From an uncultured Collinsella sp. (lineage in GTDB: Bacteria; Actinomycetota; Coriobacteriia; Coriobacteriales; Coriobacteriaceae), in NCBI GenBank assembly GCA_900541145.1, contig UQIH01000005.1, forward strand, positions 1 through 64,000: a DNA stretch of 64,000 bases. Reading direction: 5' to 3'. This document shows positions 41,606 to 50,088 of this stretch, in pieces. The position numbers and the translations under genes are program-made. Under the pieces are notes generated by a model. It saw only the letters and a program-made list of their open reading frames with translations, was not told the DNA's origin and did no database searches. Every line of letters starts with the position of its first letter. Position 1 is the stretch's first letter.

Positions 41606-42469
41606 ATGGCATTTAACGTTAACGCGCTCGGATTTGGCGACAACGTCGTCGATCGCTACGAGCATATCCACACCATGTATCCTGGCGGCAACGCGGTTAA
41701 CTTCGCCGTTTATGCCAAGAAATGCGGTGCCGCACGTTCTGCATACATGGGCATTTTTGGCAATGACGCCGCTGCCGAGCATGTCATTGCAAGCCTCGAG
41801 GATGAGGGTATCGAGCTTGACAAGTGCGAGCAGATGATTGGCGAGAACGGAGCGGCTCGCGTGACCGTCGTTGACGGTGACCGTGTCTTCCTCGGCTCCA
41901 ACGAGGGCGGTATCCGTGGCGATGCGCGCTATGTCCTCGATCGCTTTGACCTTTCGTACATGAAGCAGTTCGATGTGGTTCATTCGGGAAACTATTGCTT
42001 TACCGAGCGCGAGCTGCCCAAGTTGAAAGCTGCGGGCGTCACGGTCTCTTTTGACTTTTCGGACGACTCTACCGACGAGTACTACGAGCAGATTGCGCCC
42101 TACGTCGATTTCGCTTTCTTTAGTGCGGCGGATGCTGCGAGTGAGGACGAGATTCGCGAGCGTCTGGCATGGGTGAAGGGCCTGGGTCCGCGTTTTGTGT
42201 CGGCTACGGCGGGCGCCGAGGGCTGCATTGCTTACGACGGCGAGCGTTATTACCGCCAGCTGGCTAAACCGGTAACGGACATGAAGGACACCATGGGGGC
42301 GGGCGACTCGTTCCTCACCTCGTTTTTGATGTGCTATCTCGATTCCGCCAAGCGCGGTGAGGATGGCGCCGAGGCCATCGAGCGCGCGCTCGACTTTGCT
42401 GCCGGGTTTGCCTCGACCGTGTGCGGCATGGAAGGTTCTTGGGGCCACGGAGCACCAATCGTCGAATAG
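41606..42469 (+). CDS. PfkB-family kinase, FrlD-like (1)
   Basis: The 287-residue protein matches the fructoselysine 6-kinase type: ALGFGDNVVDRYEHIHTMYPGGNAVNFAVYAKKCG, FDVVHSGNYCF, VTVSFDFSDDSTDEYYEQIAPYVDFAFFSA, and the C-terminal DTMGAGDSFLTSFL with the anion hole and catalytic Asp. It should phosphorylate a sugar conjugate at C6 before the deglycase acts. AAGGGG precedes ATG 41606. A second kinase of the same type lies downstream; the two share only part of their sequence and may have different substrates. Confidence 0.88.
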   Translation: MAFNVNALGFGDNVVDRYEHIHTMYPGGNAVNFAVYAKKCGAARSAYMGIFGNDAAAEHVIASLEDEGIELDKCEQMIGENGAARVTVVDGDRVFLGSNEGGIRGDARYVLDRFDLSYMKQFDVVHSGNYCFTERELPKLKAAGVTVSFDFSDDSTDEYYEQIAPYVDFAFFSAADAASEDEIRERLAWVKGLGPRFVSATAGAEGCIAYDGERYYRQLAKPVTDMKDTMGAGDSFLTSFLMCYLDSAKRGEDGAEAIERALDFAAGFASTVCGMEGSWGHGAPIVE

Positions 42470-42539
42470 CTTAAGAAAGCGTACGGCGGTCTGGCTATGA
42501 GGCCTTGGACGGCCGATGCAAAACAATAAGCGAAACGCG

Positions 42540-42573
42540 AAAAGGGGGCTCGCCATGTGGTGGGTCCCCTTTT
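42540..42573 (+). terminator. Attenuator hairpin between two kinase genes
   Basis: AAAAGGGG and CCCCTTTT pair around a partly paired loop, ending in TTTTG, 18 bases before the second kinase start. It may reduce downstream expression. Confidence 0.6.
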
Positions 42574-42590
42574 GAACATTGGAGAAGACC

Positions 42591-43391
42591 ATGGGTATTA
42601 AAGCGTGCGCGGCTGGTTTTTGCTGTGCGGACGTCTATCAAAACATCGGCGTGTTCTATCCGACTGGTAATGGCATTGACTGGGGTATCCATCTTGCACG
42701 AATGGGCGTTTCGGTATCCGCCGTGTCGGTTGTCGGCAAGGACGAGTACGGAGACAAGATGAGAGAGGCGCTGGCCGCTGAGGGGCTCGATATCTCACAT
42801 CTGCGGGTGGAGGATGGCGACACCTCGGTGATGCTCATGGCATTGAAAGACGGCGTCGATCGCGTGCATCTCGAGGCAATCGATGGCGTAATGGAGACAT
42901 ATCGTCCGAATGAAGATGACCGGGCGTTTATCCTAGAGCATGACATCATTCATACCGACCTGTTTGGCAATTGTTTGGACCTCCTACCCGAATGGCATGA
43001 TGCGGGCAAGACGGTGGTTATGGACTTCTCGGTGTTCAGCCAGGATCCCGAATATGCATGCGAGGCTCATTTTCCTTACGTAGACTATGCGTTCATGTCG
43101 TTTGAAGAGGACACTCCGGAGCTGCGAGACTGGGTACGCCACGTGCAGGAATTGGGACCGCGCGTTGCGGTTGCCACGCTTGGCGAGAAGGGAAGCATTG
43201 CCCATGACGGTGAGCGCTTCTATGAGTGCGGGATCGTACCGGCGGAGAAGGTCGTTAATACCGTGGGTGCCGGCGACTCGTATATTGCCGGGTTTACCAA
43301 GGGCGTGATCGATGGCCTTGATATTCCGGCGTGTATGAAGGCGGGCGCTGAGCTGTCGTCCCGAGTGATCGGTTCGTTTGAGCCGTACTAG
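42591..43391 (+). CDS. PfkB-family kinase, FrlD-like (2)
   Basis: The 266-residue protein is a second PfkB kinase: CCADVYQNIGVFYPTGNGIDWGIHLARMG, VVGKDEYGDKMREALAAEGLDISHL, VVMDFSVFSQDPEYACEAHFPYVDYAFMSFEED and NTVGAGDSYIAGFTKGVIDGL with the catalytic Asp. The usual GGNxxN is changed to TGNGIDW, which suggests another substrate. ATG 42591 follows GGAGAAGACC; an in-frame TTG at 42579 is a poorer start. It sits between the first kinase and an amidohydrolase. Confidence 0.86.
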   Translation: MGIKACAAGFCCADVYQNIGVFYPTGNGIDWGIHLARMGVSVSAVSVVGKDEYGDKMREALAAEGLDISHLRVEDGDTSVMLMALKDGVDRVHLEAIDGVMETYRPNEDDRAFILEHDIIHTDLFGNCLDLLPEWHDAGKTVVMDFSVFSQDPEYACEAHFPYVDYAFMSFEEDTPELRDWVRHVQELGPRVAVATLGEKGSIAHDGERFYECGIVPAEKVVNTVGAGDSYIAGFTKGVIDGLDIPACMKAGAELSSRVIGSFEPY

Positions 43392-43418
43392 GGTCAAATG
43401 CCTGGAAAGGAGTACGAA

Positions 43419-44279
43419 ATGGTTATCGACATGTTGGTCCATCCTATGCTCTACGGCGAGATCTGTAAGCCGGGTGATGAGCCTGATGGATTCGGCTTTT
43501 GGTCACGAGAATTTGGTATGGGGCATATGGGCCCCATGGATTGGGATGAGCTTCAAGTCGAGATGGACGTCTGCGATGTGCAGAAGAGCGTGCTCATGCC
43601 GCTCGATGTAACCACGGCATGCGGAGGGCACTTTGGCACCAACGACCAGATTGCCATGCTGGTTGCCGCGCATCCCGATCGTCTGTGGGGATTCGCGAGC
43701 GTAGACCCGCAGGTGAGCGGTGCCGCAGACGAATTGGAGCGCGCCTTTACCGAGTTGGGGGCAAAGGGGCTTTGCCTGCATCCTGCAAAGCAGGGTTTTG
43801 CCCCCGATGATGCTGTGGCCGAGCCGCTTTACGAGCTGTGCGAGCGCTATAACAAGCCGGTGGTTTTCCATGCCGGTATGTCTTGGGAGCCTGGCGCAGA
43901 GCTCTCGCGCAGTAACCCGCTTGCATTTGAGCACACAATCGCAACGCATCCAAATGTGCGCTTTAGTTTGACTCACTTTGGCTGGCCCTGGGTGCGCGAG
44001 ACCGTGGCGATGCTGCTCAAGTATCCCAACTGCTACACGGACATCTCTATCACTTACATCGATTCGCCCGAGGAGATGATGCAGCGTCTTTTCACGGTCG
44101 ATATGGGGCCGCTGTGGTATGAGCGCGCGCTATCGCACCAAGTGATGTTCGCCAGCAATACGCCGCGCTTCCGTGCATTCAAACTCAAGCGGGCGCTCGA
44201 TACCGTGCCCATGCGCGATGATGCGCGAGAAAGGCTCTACTGGGGTAATGCCCTGCGTTTTCTTGAAGGGGATGAGTAA
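43419..44279 (+). CDS. Amidohydrolase 2 family protein
   Basis: The 286-residue TIM-barrel protein starts VIDMLVHPMLYGE, has SVLMPLDVTT, LWGFASVDPQVSGAADELERAFTELGAKGLCLHPAKQGFAPDD, KPVVFHAGMSW, RFSLTHFGWPWVRETVAMLLKYPNCYTDIS and ends with RERLYWGNALRFL. This is the family of ACMSD and related decarboxylases/hydrolases, which use a metal bound by His residues. The N-terminal HxH is not intact (DMLVHP). Its substrate is unknown. AAAGGAG precedes ATG 43419; three bases separate it from the next gene. Confidence 0.85.
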   Translation: MVIDMLVHPMLYGEICKPGDEPDGFGFWSREFGMGHMGPMDWDELQVEMDVCDVQKSVLMPLDVTTACGGHFGTNDQIAMLVAAHPDRLWGFASVDPQVSGAADELERAFTELGAKGLCLHPAKQGFAPDDAVAEPLYELCERYNKPVVFHAGMSWEPGAELSRSNPLAFEHTIATHPNVRFSLTHFGWPWVRETVAMLLKYPNCYTDISITYIDSPEEMMQRLFTVDMGPLWYERALSHQVMFASNTPRFRAFKLKRALDTVPMRDDARERLYWGNALRFLEGDE

Positions 44280-44281
44280 AC

Positions 44282-44710
44282 ATGGTGACGCTCGAGACAT
44301 TGAGCTATCTATCGACTGCTCCGGACCAGTTCATCGATATTACCGAAGACGTGCACGCTGCCATCGAACGCAGCTCGGTGACCAATGGCTTGGCAGCGAT
44401 TATTTTGTCGCATACGACCTGTGGAATCGTGGTAAACGAGGGGCTGCCCTGCGTGGAGACGGATCTTATGGAGACGCTTGATCGCATCGCCCCACTCGAT
44501 GCCCCCTATGCGCATGCACACTTCCTGCCGAGCTATGGAGCCACCGGCAACAACTCCTGTGGGCATATCAAGAGCATGATTTGTGGAAACAGTTGCTTCT
44601 TTCCCGTCCAAGATGGCCACATCGTGTGCGGAAGTGCCCAGAACATCTATCTTGCGGAGTTTGACGGTCCGCAGAAGCGAAAAGTGTACGTCGAGGTGCT
44701 GGGGGAGTAA
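44282..44710 (+). CDS. YjbQ (UPF0047) family protein
   Basis: The 142-residue protein has the YjbQ pattern: IILSHTTCGIVVNEG, HAHFLPSYGATGNNSCGHIKSMICGNSCFFPV and QNIYLAEFDGPQKRKVYVEV. The family is annotated as a secondary thiamine-phosphate synthase-like enzyme in E. coli, but its natural function is unclear; conserved His and Cys suggest a metal site. In this locus it follows an amidohydrolase and precedes a BtpA/SgcQ-like gene, as in some sugar operons. Confidence 0.87.
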   Translation: MVTLETLSYLSTAPDQFIDITEDVHAAIERSSVTNGLAAIILSHTTCGIVVNEGLPCVETDLMETLDRIAPLDAPYAHAHFLPSYGATGNNSCGHIKSMICGNSCFFPVQDGHIVCGSAQNIYLAEFDGPQKRKVYVEVLGE

Positions 44711-44743
44711 CGTCCCCGCAATAACTCTATGAAGGAGCACGTT

Positions 44744-45553
44744 ATGTCGTTTCTAACCTCGATGTTCAAGACCGAAAAGCCGGTTATCGGAATGCTGCAC
44801 CTGCGTCCTCTGCCGGGCGATCCACTGTATTACCCGGGCGGAAGCGTGTCGCAGGTCGTGGAAGCTGCCAAACGCGATCTCGAGGCGTTGCAGCAGGGCG
44901 GTGTCGATGGCATTTTGATTACCAATGAGCTCTCGATGCCCTATGAGCAGCACGTTTCTCCCTCAACCCTTGCATCGATGGGCTATGTAATCGGGGCTCT
45001 ATCCCATGATCTGTCGACCCCTTGGGGAGCTGAGGCTATTTACGACGGTGATGCCACAATCGAGCTGTGCGCTGCTGTCGATGCGCAGTTCACGCGCTGC
45101 AATTTTTGCGGTGCCTGGGCCGGTGATCTTGGGCTGATTAACCGAGATTTCGCTCACACCATGCGTCGCAAGGCGGCGCTGCGCTTGGACGACCTCAAGC
45201 TTTTTCACTTCATCACGAGCGAGGGGGAGGTTTATCTCAACGACCGCACGACTGCGGACATTGCCGATTCACTTCTCTTTAATTGCCTTCCGGATGCAAT
45301 GGTCATCGGCGGTTCGGCTGCCGGTCGTGGCGCTTCGGGCGAGCTTGCCGATGAAGTCCGCGAGCGTGTTGGCGAAGTACCCGTGGTATGTGGCACCGGT
45401 TGTCGCGAAAATACCGTGGCTGACGTATTTGCTCACTACGATGGCGCGTTTGTCGGCACCTGCTTAAAGCGCGACGGAAAGCTGGATGCTCCGGTTGATG
45501 TTGAGCGGGTAGCTCGTTTTATGGCTGCCGCTCGTACGGCGCGAGGGGAGTAG
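44744..45553 (+). CDS. BtpA/SgcQ family protein
   Basis: The 269-residue TIM-barrel protein begins with PVIGMLHLRPLPGDPLY, the BtpA/SgcQ hallmark, followed by GGVDGILITNELSMPY, FCGAWAGDLGLIN and DAMVIGGSAAGRGASGELADEVRE. BtpA was named for a photosystem role in cyanobacteria, but members in non-photosynthetic bacteria, such as SgcQ, sit in sugar operons as here. The reaction is unknown. AAGGAG precedes ATG 44744. Confidence 0.88.
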   Translation: MSFLTSMFKTEKPVIGMLHLRPLPGDPLYYPGGSVSQVVEAAKRDLEALQQGGVDGILITNELSMPYEQHVSPSTLASMGYVIGALSHDLSTPWGAEAIYDGDATIELCAAVDAQFTRCNFCGAWAGDLGLINRDFAHTMRRKAALRLDDLKLFHFITSEGEVYLNDRTTADIADSLLFNCLPDAMVIGGSAAGRGASGELADEVRERVGEVPVVCGTGCRENTVADVFAHYDGAFVGTCLKRDGKLDAPVDVERVARFMAAARTARGE

Positions 45554-45559
45554 GCACCT

Positions 45560-47077
45560 ATGGCGCTCTATCTGGGTATTGATATTGGGACAAGCGCCTC
45601 TAAAGGCGTTTTAATCGATGATCGATGCAATATCGTTTGCCAAGCCTCTTGTGGACATGAGACGGACAACCCGTGTGACGGATGGTACCAGCATGATGCG
45701 GAGGCAGTCTGGTGGGGCGATTTTTGCCGCTTGTCGCGCGAGCTGGTGGCGCGATCGGGGGTTAACGCGGCACAGATCGGATGCGTGGGCCTTTCCGCAT
45801 TGGGTTGCGACTGTGTGCCGGTCGATACCGAGTGCAACGCGCTGGCGCCCGCGATTTTGTATGGAGTCGATGCACGTTCGAAGCCGCAGATTGACGAGCT
45901 CCTTTCCGAATATGGGTCAGATCGCGCACGCGAGCTTTTCGGGCACGATCCCTGTTCGTCAGATATTGCTCCCAAGATCTTGTGGTTTAAGGAGAATATG
46001 CCCGAGGTGCACGAACGTGCCGCGAAGTTCCTGACGGCGTCATCGTTTCTATGCGCAAAGTTGACGGGGCGTTTTACGGTGGACCGTTATTTGGCGGAGG
46101 ATTTTCTTCCCCTATACGACCGCTTCACTTGGAAGGTTGATGCTCGGGAATGTGCTCGTTTCTGCCGGCCTGACCAGATGGCGGAGGTAATGTCGGCTAC
46201 CGATATTGCCGGGGTGATTACGCGGCGTGCGGCTGAGGCGACGGGACTCGCGGCAGGGACACCTGTCTTAGTGGGAACGGGCGATTCTGGTGCCGAGGCC
46301 ATTTCGACGGGTGTATTCCGTCCCGGCGATATGATGGTTCAGTTGGGGAGTACGGCGTATTTCATCTACCTAGCTGATCATATGATCGATGATGCCCGCC
46401 TGTGGCCGGGGACGTTTATCATTCCCGGAACTTACGGGATCTGCGCGGGGACCAATACGGCGGGCGCACTCACATCGTGGCTGCGCCAAGAGCTGTATCG
46501 CGACGCCGTAGAGGCCGAGGGCCACGGTGGTCCCGATGCCTATTCGGTTATGGCGCATGATGCCGCCGATGTGGCGCCGGGTGCCGATGGGCTCCTGTGT
46601 CTGCCGTACTTTGCGGGGGAGCGTACTCCGCTCAACGATCCCGAGGCGCGTGGCGTCTTCTTTGGCCTGACCGGAAGGCATACGCGAGCCCATATGGTTC
46701 GCGCCGCCTTGGAAGGCGTCGCGTATACCGTTGCATCCCATGTCGACATTATCGAGCGAGAGCATGGACTGCCAATTGGGCGCATTATGCTTGTCGGAGG
46801 TGGAACCAAGAATCCAGTTTGGATGCAGGCTATCGCCGACGTATGCGGGCGCGAGGTCTCGGTTGCCAAGGTTACGGTGGGTGCATGCTTCGGTGATGCC
46901 ATCATGGCAGCTCTCGCAGGTGGCGCCTATGCATCATGGGATGAGCTCGCCCAAGTCCTTGGCGTTGCGCAAACAATCGTGCCCGATATGGCTGCCCACG
47001 AGTTATATGCGTCGCGTCGTCATATCTTTGACGAATTGTATGCACGCAACCGTGATCTCATGCACGAATTGGTGTAA
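45560..47077 (+). CDS. FGGY-family carbohydrate kinase
   Basis: The 505-residue protein has the FGGY motifs: YLGIDIGTSASKGVLIDD (phosphate 1), the catalytic Asp in GTGDSGAEAIS, LLCLPYFAGERTPLNDPEARGVFFGLTGRHTRAHMVRAALEGVAYT and IMLVGGGTKNPVWMQAIADVCG. It is nearest to xylulokinase in shape, but the sugar cannot be told. It is the last gene of the catabolic locus, six bases after the BtpA-like gene. It may phosphorylate a free ketose released by the earlier steps. Confidence 0.92.
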   Translation: MALYLGIDIGTSASKGVLIDDRCNIVCQASCGHETDNPCDGWYQHDAEAVWWGDFCRLSRELVARSGVNAAQIGCVGLSALGCDCVPVDTECNALAPAILYGVDARSKPQIDELLSEYGSDRARELFGHDPCSSDIAPKILWFKENMPEVHERAAKFLTASSFLCAKLTGRFTVDRYLAEDFLPLYDRFTWKVDARECARFCRPDQMAEVMSATDIAGVITRRAAEATGLAAGTPVLVGTGDSGAEAISTGVFRPGDMMVQLGSTAYFIYLADHMIDDARLWPGTFIIPGTYGICAGTNTAGALTSWLRQELYRDAVEAEGHGGPDAYSVMAHDAADVAPGADGLLCLPYFAGERTPLNDPEARGVFFGLTGRHTRAHMVRAALEGVAYTVASHVDIIEREHGLPIGRIMLVGGGTKNPVWMQAIADVCGREVSVAKVTVGACFGDAIMAALAGGAYASWDELAQVLGVAQTIVPDMAAHELYASRRHIFDELYARNRDLMHELV

Positions 47078-47155
47078 TGCTGCCGAATTGTACTGCCTAC
47101 CAATAGGGACTGCGTTGTGCGATTCGCATGTCCCTTGGCATTTTCCCCACAGGGG

Positions 47156-47938
47156 TTAGCGAAGGTCAAAAACAGAGTGCGCATTTGCTAAAACTACCGA
47201 CTCGATGCGCTTTGCGTCACAGTTTTTGAGTGAGGCAATGCGCATCGAGGTCCTTGTGAGCGATCTGATGAGCGACTGTGCGCTTGTTTCTGTGTTTGGT
47301 TCGGCCGGTGAATCGGTCTCGAGCAGTAAACGATCGAGTGGAATCTGTCGTGCGTATTCGCGTCCTCGTTTAGATGCGAGCATGCGTTCGTTGACGGAAA
47401 AATAACAGCCCGCATTACGCGCGCGGACGAGTTCGTCCGAAGTACCGCTAAACCAGTGGAAGATGATAACGGGGGAGTCGGGGTTTGGGATGAGTAGTCC
47501 ATGCGATTCGAGGACGTCCAGTACGGCTCCTGCCGAACGAACGGCGTGAATTGATATCACGCGCCCGGTAAGAGGATGCTGCACGAGCGCATCGCAGAGC
47601 CGGTCAAGTGCCTGTATTTGTAGCGGCTCACTTCCAGCAAAGCGCGCGGAAAAGTCGAGTCCGACTTCGCCGATGTAGCGTTCTTGGGCAGCAACTTCGC
47701 AAAGCAGATTGACTTCGACAAAACCGCAGTGGCCATCGGCGAGCCACCAGGGGTGAAGCCCAACGCCGGCGATGATGCCTGGTTGGCGACAGGCGCGCTC
47801 GTTTGCGGCCGAAAAGTCGCGCGGATTGACGCCGCAGTCAAATAGACCCAAGCCCAGCGCCGTCGCCTCATCGGCAACGGCGTCCGGGTGAGCCATTAAA
47901 TCAAGATGGCAGTGTGCATCAAATAACCGGGGCTCCAT
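47156..47938 (-). CDS. TatD-family deoxyribonuclease/hydrolase
   Basis: The 260-residue protein has the TatD metal motifs: FDAHCHLDL (HxH), IGEVGLDFS (Glu), VISIHAVRS (His), FHWFSG (His) and LLETDSP (Asp). These enzymes are Mg-dependent nucleases or quality-control hydrolases in the cytoplasm. It lies 14 bases after the tcdA-like gene on the same strand, so the two form an operon. The ribosome binding site is weak, in line with coupling to the upstream gene. Confidence 0.9.
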   Translation of the reverse strand: MEPRLFDAHCHLDLMAHPDAVADEATALGLGLFDCGVNPRDFSAANERACRQPGIIAGVGLHPWWLADGHCGFVEVNLLCEVAAQERYIGEVGLDFSARFAGSEPLQIQALDRLCDALVQHPLTGRVISIHAVRSAGAVLDVLESHGLLIPNPDSPVIIFHWFSGTSDELVRARNAGCYFSVNERMLASKRGREYARQIPLDRLLLETDSPAEPNTETSAQSLIRSLTRTSMRIASLKNCDAKRIESVVLANAHSVFDLR

Positions 47939-47952
47939 CTCGGTGCGCTCCG

Positions 47953-48750
47953 CTAGTCCAGACGTTGGCCATCGGAGCGTACGCGCTCAGTGCCGCGGCC
48001 GCTGATCTGGCGGATAACCTCGCCGGCAATCATCTGGCCCATGATGGGCGGCATAAAGCTGGCGGTTCCCAGCTCGGTGCGCTCGTGGATGTTGGAAGGG
48101 TCGCGGGGCTGTGTCTTAACCGATTCCTCGCAGCTAAACAGTACATGCAGGCTCTTGATTCCGCGCTTCTTGCATTCTTTGCGCATGATGCGGCTCATGG
48201 GGTCACGTACCGTATCGAAAATGTCGGCAAAGCGGAGGCACTCGGGATGGAGCTTGTTGGCCCCGCCCATGGAGCTAACCAAACGAATGTCGTGGTCCTG
48301 AGTATATTTGGCAATGGTGAGCTTGGCCGAGATGGTGTCGATGGCGTCGACGACGTAGTCGAGCTTGCCGTCCGTCTGCTCCAAAACGCTCGCGAAGAAA
48401 TCATCGATGTTGTCGCTCAGCAGGTATTCGGTGCGCTTGATGACGGTAGCGGTAGGGTTGATGTCGTGAATCATAGCCTCCATGACGTCGACTTTGCGCT
48501 TGCCGACGGTGCTGTGAAAGGCGATGGCCTGGCGATTGATATTGCTGGGCGCGATGATGTCCTTGTCCAGAATGACGAAATGACCGATGCCGCCGCGGGC
48601 GAGTGCCTCGCAGCAGTTGGAGCCCACGCCTCCGCAGCCGAGCACCAGCACCGTAGCATCGGCGAGCTTATCGAGTGCCTCGCGGCCCATGATGACCTCG
48701 AGTTTGGTGTCGCGTGTCTCGATGGCGGCTGCGGCAGCGGTTTCGGTCAT
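47953..48750 (-). CDS. tcdA: tRNA threonylcarbamoyladenosine dehydratase (TcdA/CsdL-like)
   Basis: The 265-residue E1-like protein cyclises t6A37 of tRNA to ct6A with ATP in known members. It has VLVLGCGGVGSNCCEALARGG (ATP loop), LDKDIIAPSNINRQAIAF, VDVMEAMIHDINP, YVVDAIDTISAKL and SSMGGANKLHP, all typical of TcdA rather than MoeB or ThiF. The N-terminal alanine-rich tail is short. GGAGG precedes ATG 48750; the longer frame has no support. It is upstream of a TatD-like gene in one operon. Confidence 0.9.
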   Translation of the reverse strand: MTETAAAAAIETRDTKLEVIMGREALDKLADATVLVLGCGGVGSNCCEALARGGIGHFVILDKDIIAPSNINRQAIAFHSTVGKRKVDVMEAMIHDINPTATVIKRTEYLLSDNIDDFFASVLEQTDGKLDYVVDAIDTISAKLTIAKYTQDHDIRLVSSMGGANKLHPECLRFADIFDTVRDPMSRIMRKECKKRGIKSLHVLFSCEESVKTQPRDPSNIHERTELGTASFMPPIMGQMIAGEVIRQISGRGTERVRSDGQRLD

Positions 48751-48864
48751 AGATATCCTCCGATGGGGAGTCGGTCGTGTTTTAGCTATCGCCATTATAG
48801 GTAATCGCCCATAGGTTGCGATGGCGTTTGCTTTGATGTGGTTTGAAGCATTGCGATTAAATAG

Positions 48865-48894
48865 TTAGACAAACATCTAAATATCGAGTATAGT
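48865..48894 (+). promoter_or_regulatory. Operator/promoter of ArsR-SdpI-like pair
   Basis: TTAGA-CAAACA-TCTAA (48865-48880) is a short perfect inverted repeat. It overlaps a -35-like TTAGAC (48865) with a -10-like TATAGT (48889-48894) after 18 bases. This suits autorepression by the ArsR-family protein. Confidence 0.6.
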
Positions 48895-48928
48895 GTGCAC
48901 GTCATGAGAGATGATGAGAGGGGGTCTT

Positions 48929-49207
48929 ATGCCGGGAGAGGGTTTTAAGGCGCTTGCCGATCCAACGCGACGGCGCATTTTGGAGTTGCTGCGCGAGGGC
49001 AATTGCACGGCGGGGGAGCTTGCCGAGCATTTCGATATCAGTAAGCCGTCGCTGAGCCATCACTTGGCGACGCTCAAAAACGCCGGGTTGGTGATCGACG
49101 AGCGCCATGGCCAAAACATCGTTTACAGCTTAAACACCACCGTCATGCAGGACTTGATCGGTTGGTTTATGGGCTTTACAAACACGGAAGGTGATAAGGA
49201 TGAATAA
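48929..49207 (+). CDS. ArsR-family regulator (SdpR-like)
   Basis: The 92-residue winged-helix protein reads FKALADPTRRRILELLREGNCTAGELAEHFDISKPSLSHHLATLKNAGLV. No metal-binding cysteine motif like that of true ArsR is seen, which fits SdpR-like autorepressors. Its stop overlaps the start of an SdpI-like gene by eight bases, the same layout as sdpRI of Bacillus. GAGGGGG precedes ATG 48929; the ATG at 48911 lacks this. Confidence 0.9.
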   Translation: MPGEGFKALADPTRRRILELLREGNCTAGELAEHFDISKPSLSHHLATLKNAGLVIDERHGQNIVYSLNTTVMQDLIGWFMGFTNTEGDKDE

Positions 49208-49904
49208 CGAAAACAAGGGCATTCACTCCACGGGGGTATCGTCGCGCGTGTGGATTGCGCTGGTCGCTCTGTGCGTCGCCAATGTCGTAGCGCACCTCAT
49301 GGTGATGCCGAGCTTGCCTGCGCAGATTCCCACGCACTGGGGCGCGAACGGCGCCGTCGACGGTTGGGGTCCTAACTGGATGGCCTCCGCGCTCGGCGTG
49401 CTGCCTCTGGCGCTTCTCGCAATGTTCTGCGTGGTGCCGCGCATCGACCCCAAAGGTGAGGCATATCGAACCTCGGGCAAGTTCTATCAGGGCTTCGTAA
49501 TCGCCTTCACCTTGTTCATGTGCGCCATAAGCTGGCTGGGAGAGCTTACGGTCTGGGGCGTGGTGCCGGCGGTCGGTTCGGTTAACGTACTGATTTCCGG
49601 TGTTGTCGGTTTGCTGTTCATCGGCGTAGGCAACTACTTGCCGCGTGTGAAGCAGAACTATACGCTCGGTATCAAGACACCCTGGGCGCTTGCCGATCCC
49701 GAGAACTGGCGCCGTACGCAGCGTTTTGGCGGCGCCTGCTTTATGGTGCTGGGTATTGGCCTGATTGTGATGGGCGTGGCAGGCAGCGTGCTTTCGAGTG
49801 AAGTCGTCGCCGCGGTGATTGCGGTTCTGGCGTTTGGTTCGGTTGGAGCCGTCTACGTCTACTCGTATCTGTTGTGGCGCAAATCGCAGCGAGCCGCTCG
49901 TTAA
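49200..49904 (+). CDS. SdpI-like membrane protein (DUF1648)
   Basis: The 234-residue protein has about six membrane segments. The first part shows the DUF1648 pattern PSLPAQIPTHWGANGAVDGWGPNW, the second the SdpI pattern GNYLPRVKQNYTLGIKTPWALADPENWRRTQRFGG. In Bacillus, SdpI gives immunity to the SdpC toxin and captures the repressor SdpR at the membrane. No sdpC-like toxin gene is seen here, so the signal is unknown. GGAAGG lies before ATG 49200. Confidence 0.9.
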   Translation: MNNENKGIHSTGVSSRVWIALVALCVANVVAHLMVMPSLPAQIPTHWGANGAVDGWGPNWMASALGVLPLALLAMFCVVPRIDPKGEAYRTSGKFYQGFVIAFTLFMCAISWLGELTVWGVVPAVGSVNVLISGVVGLLFIGVGNYLPRVKQNYTLGIKTPWALADPENWRRTQRFGGACFMVLGIGLIVMGVAGSVLSSEVVAAVIAVLAFGSVGAVYVYSYLLWRKSQRAAR

Positions 49905-49969
49905 GGTTGCGGAAAACTAGCGTACGCAGTTCATGGTATGTTCCGGGGGACTTTTCCCAGGTAGTATTA

Positions 49970-49997
49970 GGGGGTATGGGCAACCATGCCCCTTTTT
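49970..49997 (+). terminator. Terminator after SdpI-like gene
   Basis: GGGGTATGG pairs with CCATGCCCC around a short loop, followed by five T residues. Confidence 0.75.
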
Positions 49998-50088
49998 CGT
50001 TACGTTTCAGAGCTGGTTCCCTCATTTCGTTTCCACTAAAGCGAATCAAGAATAGGGAAACAGCAGGTAGAAAGGATAGAACAGACAT

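Noticed and set aside
47914..48804. Plus-strand frame opposite tcdA (296 codons)
   Set aside because: Antisense of tcdA; no recognised family and no ribosome binding site.
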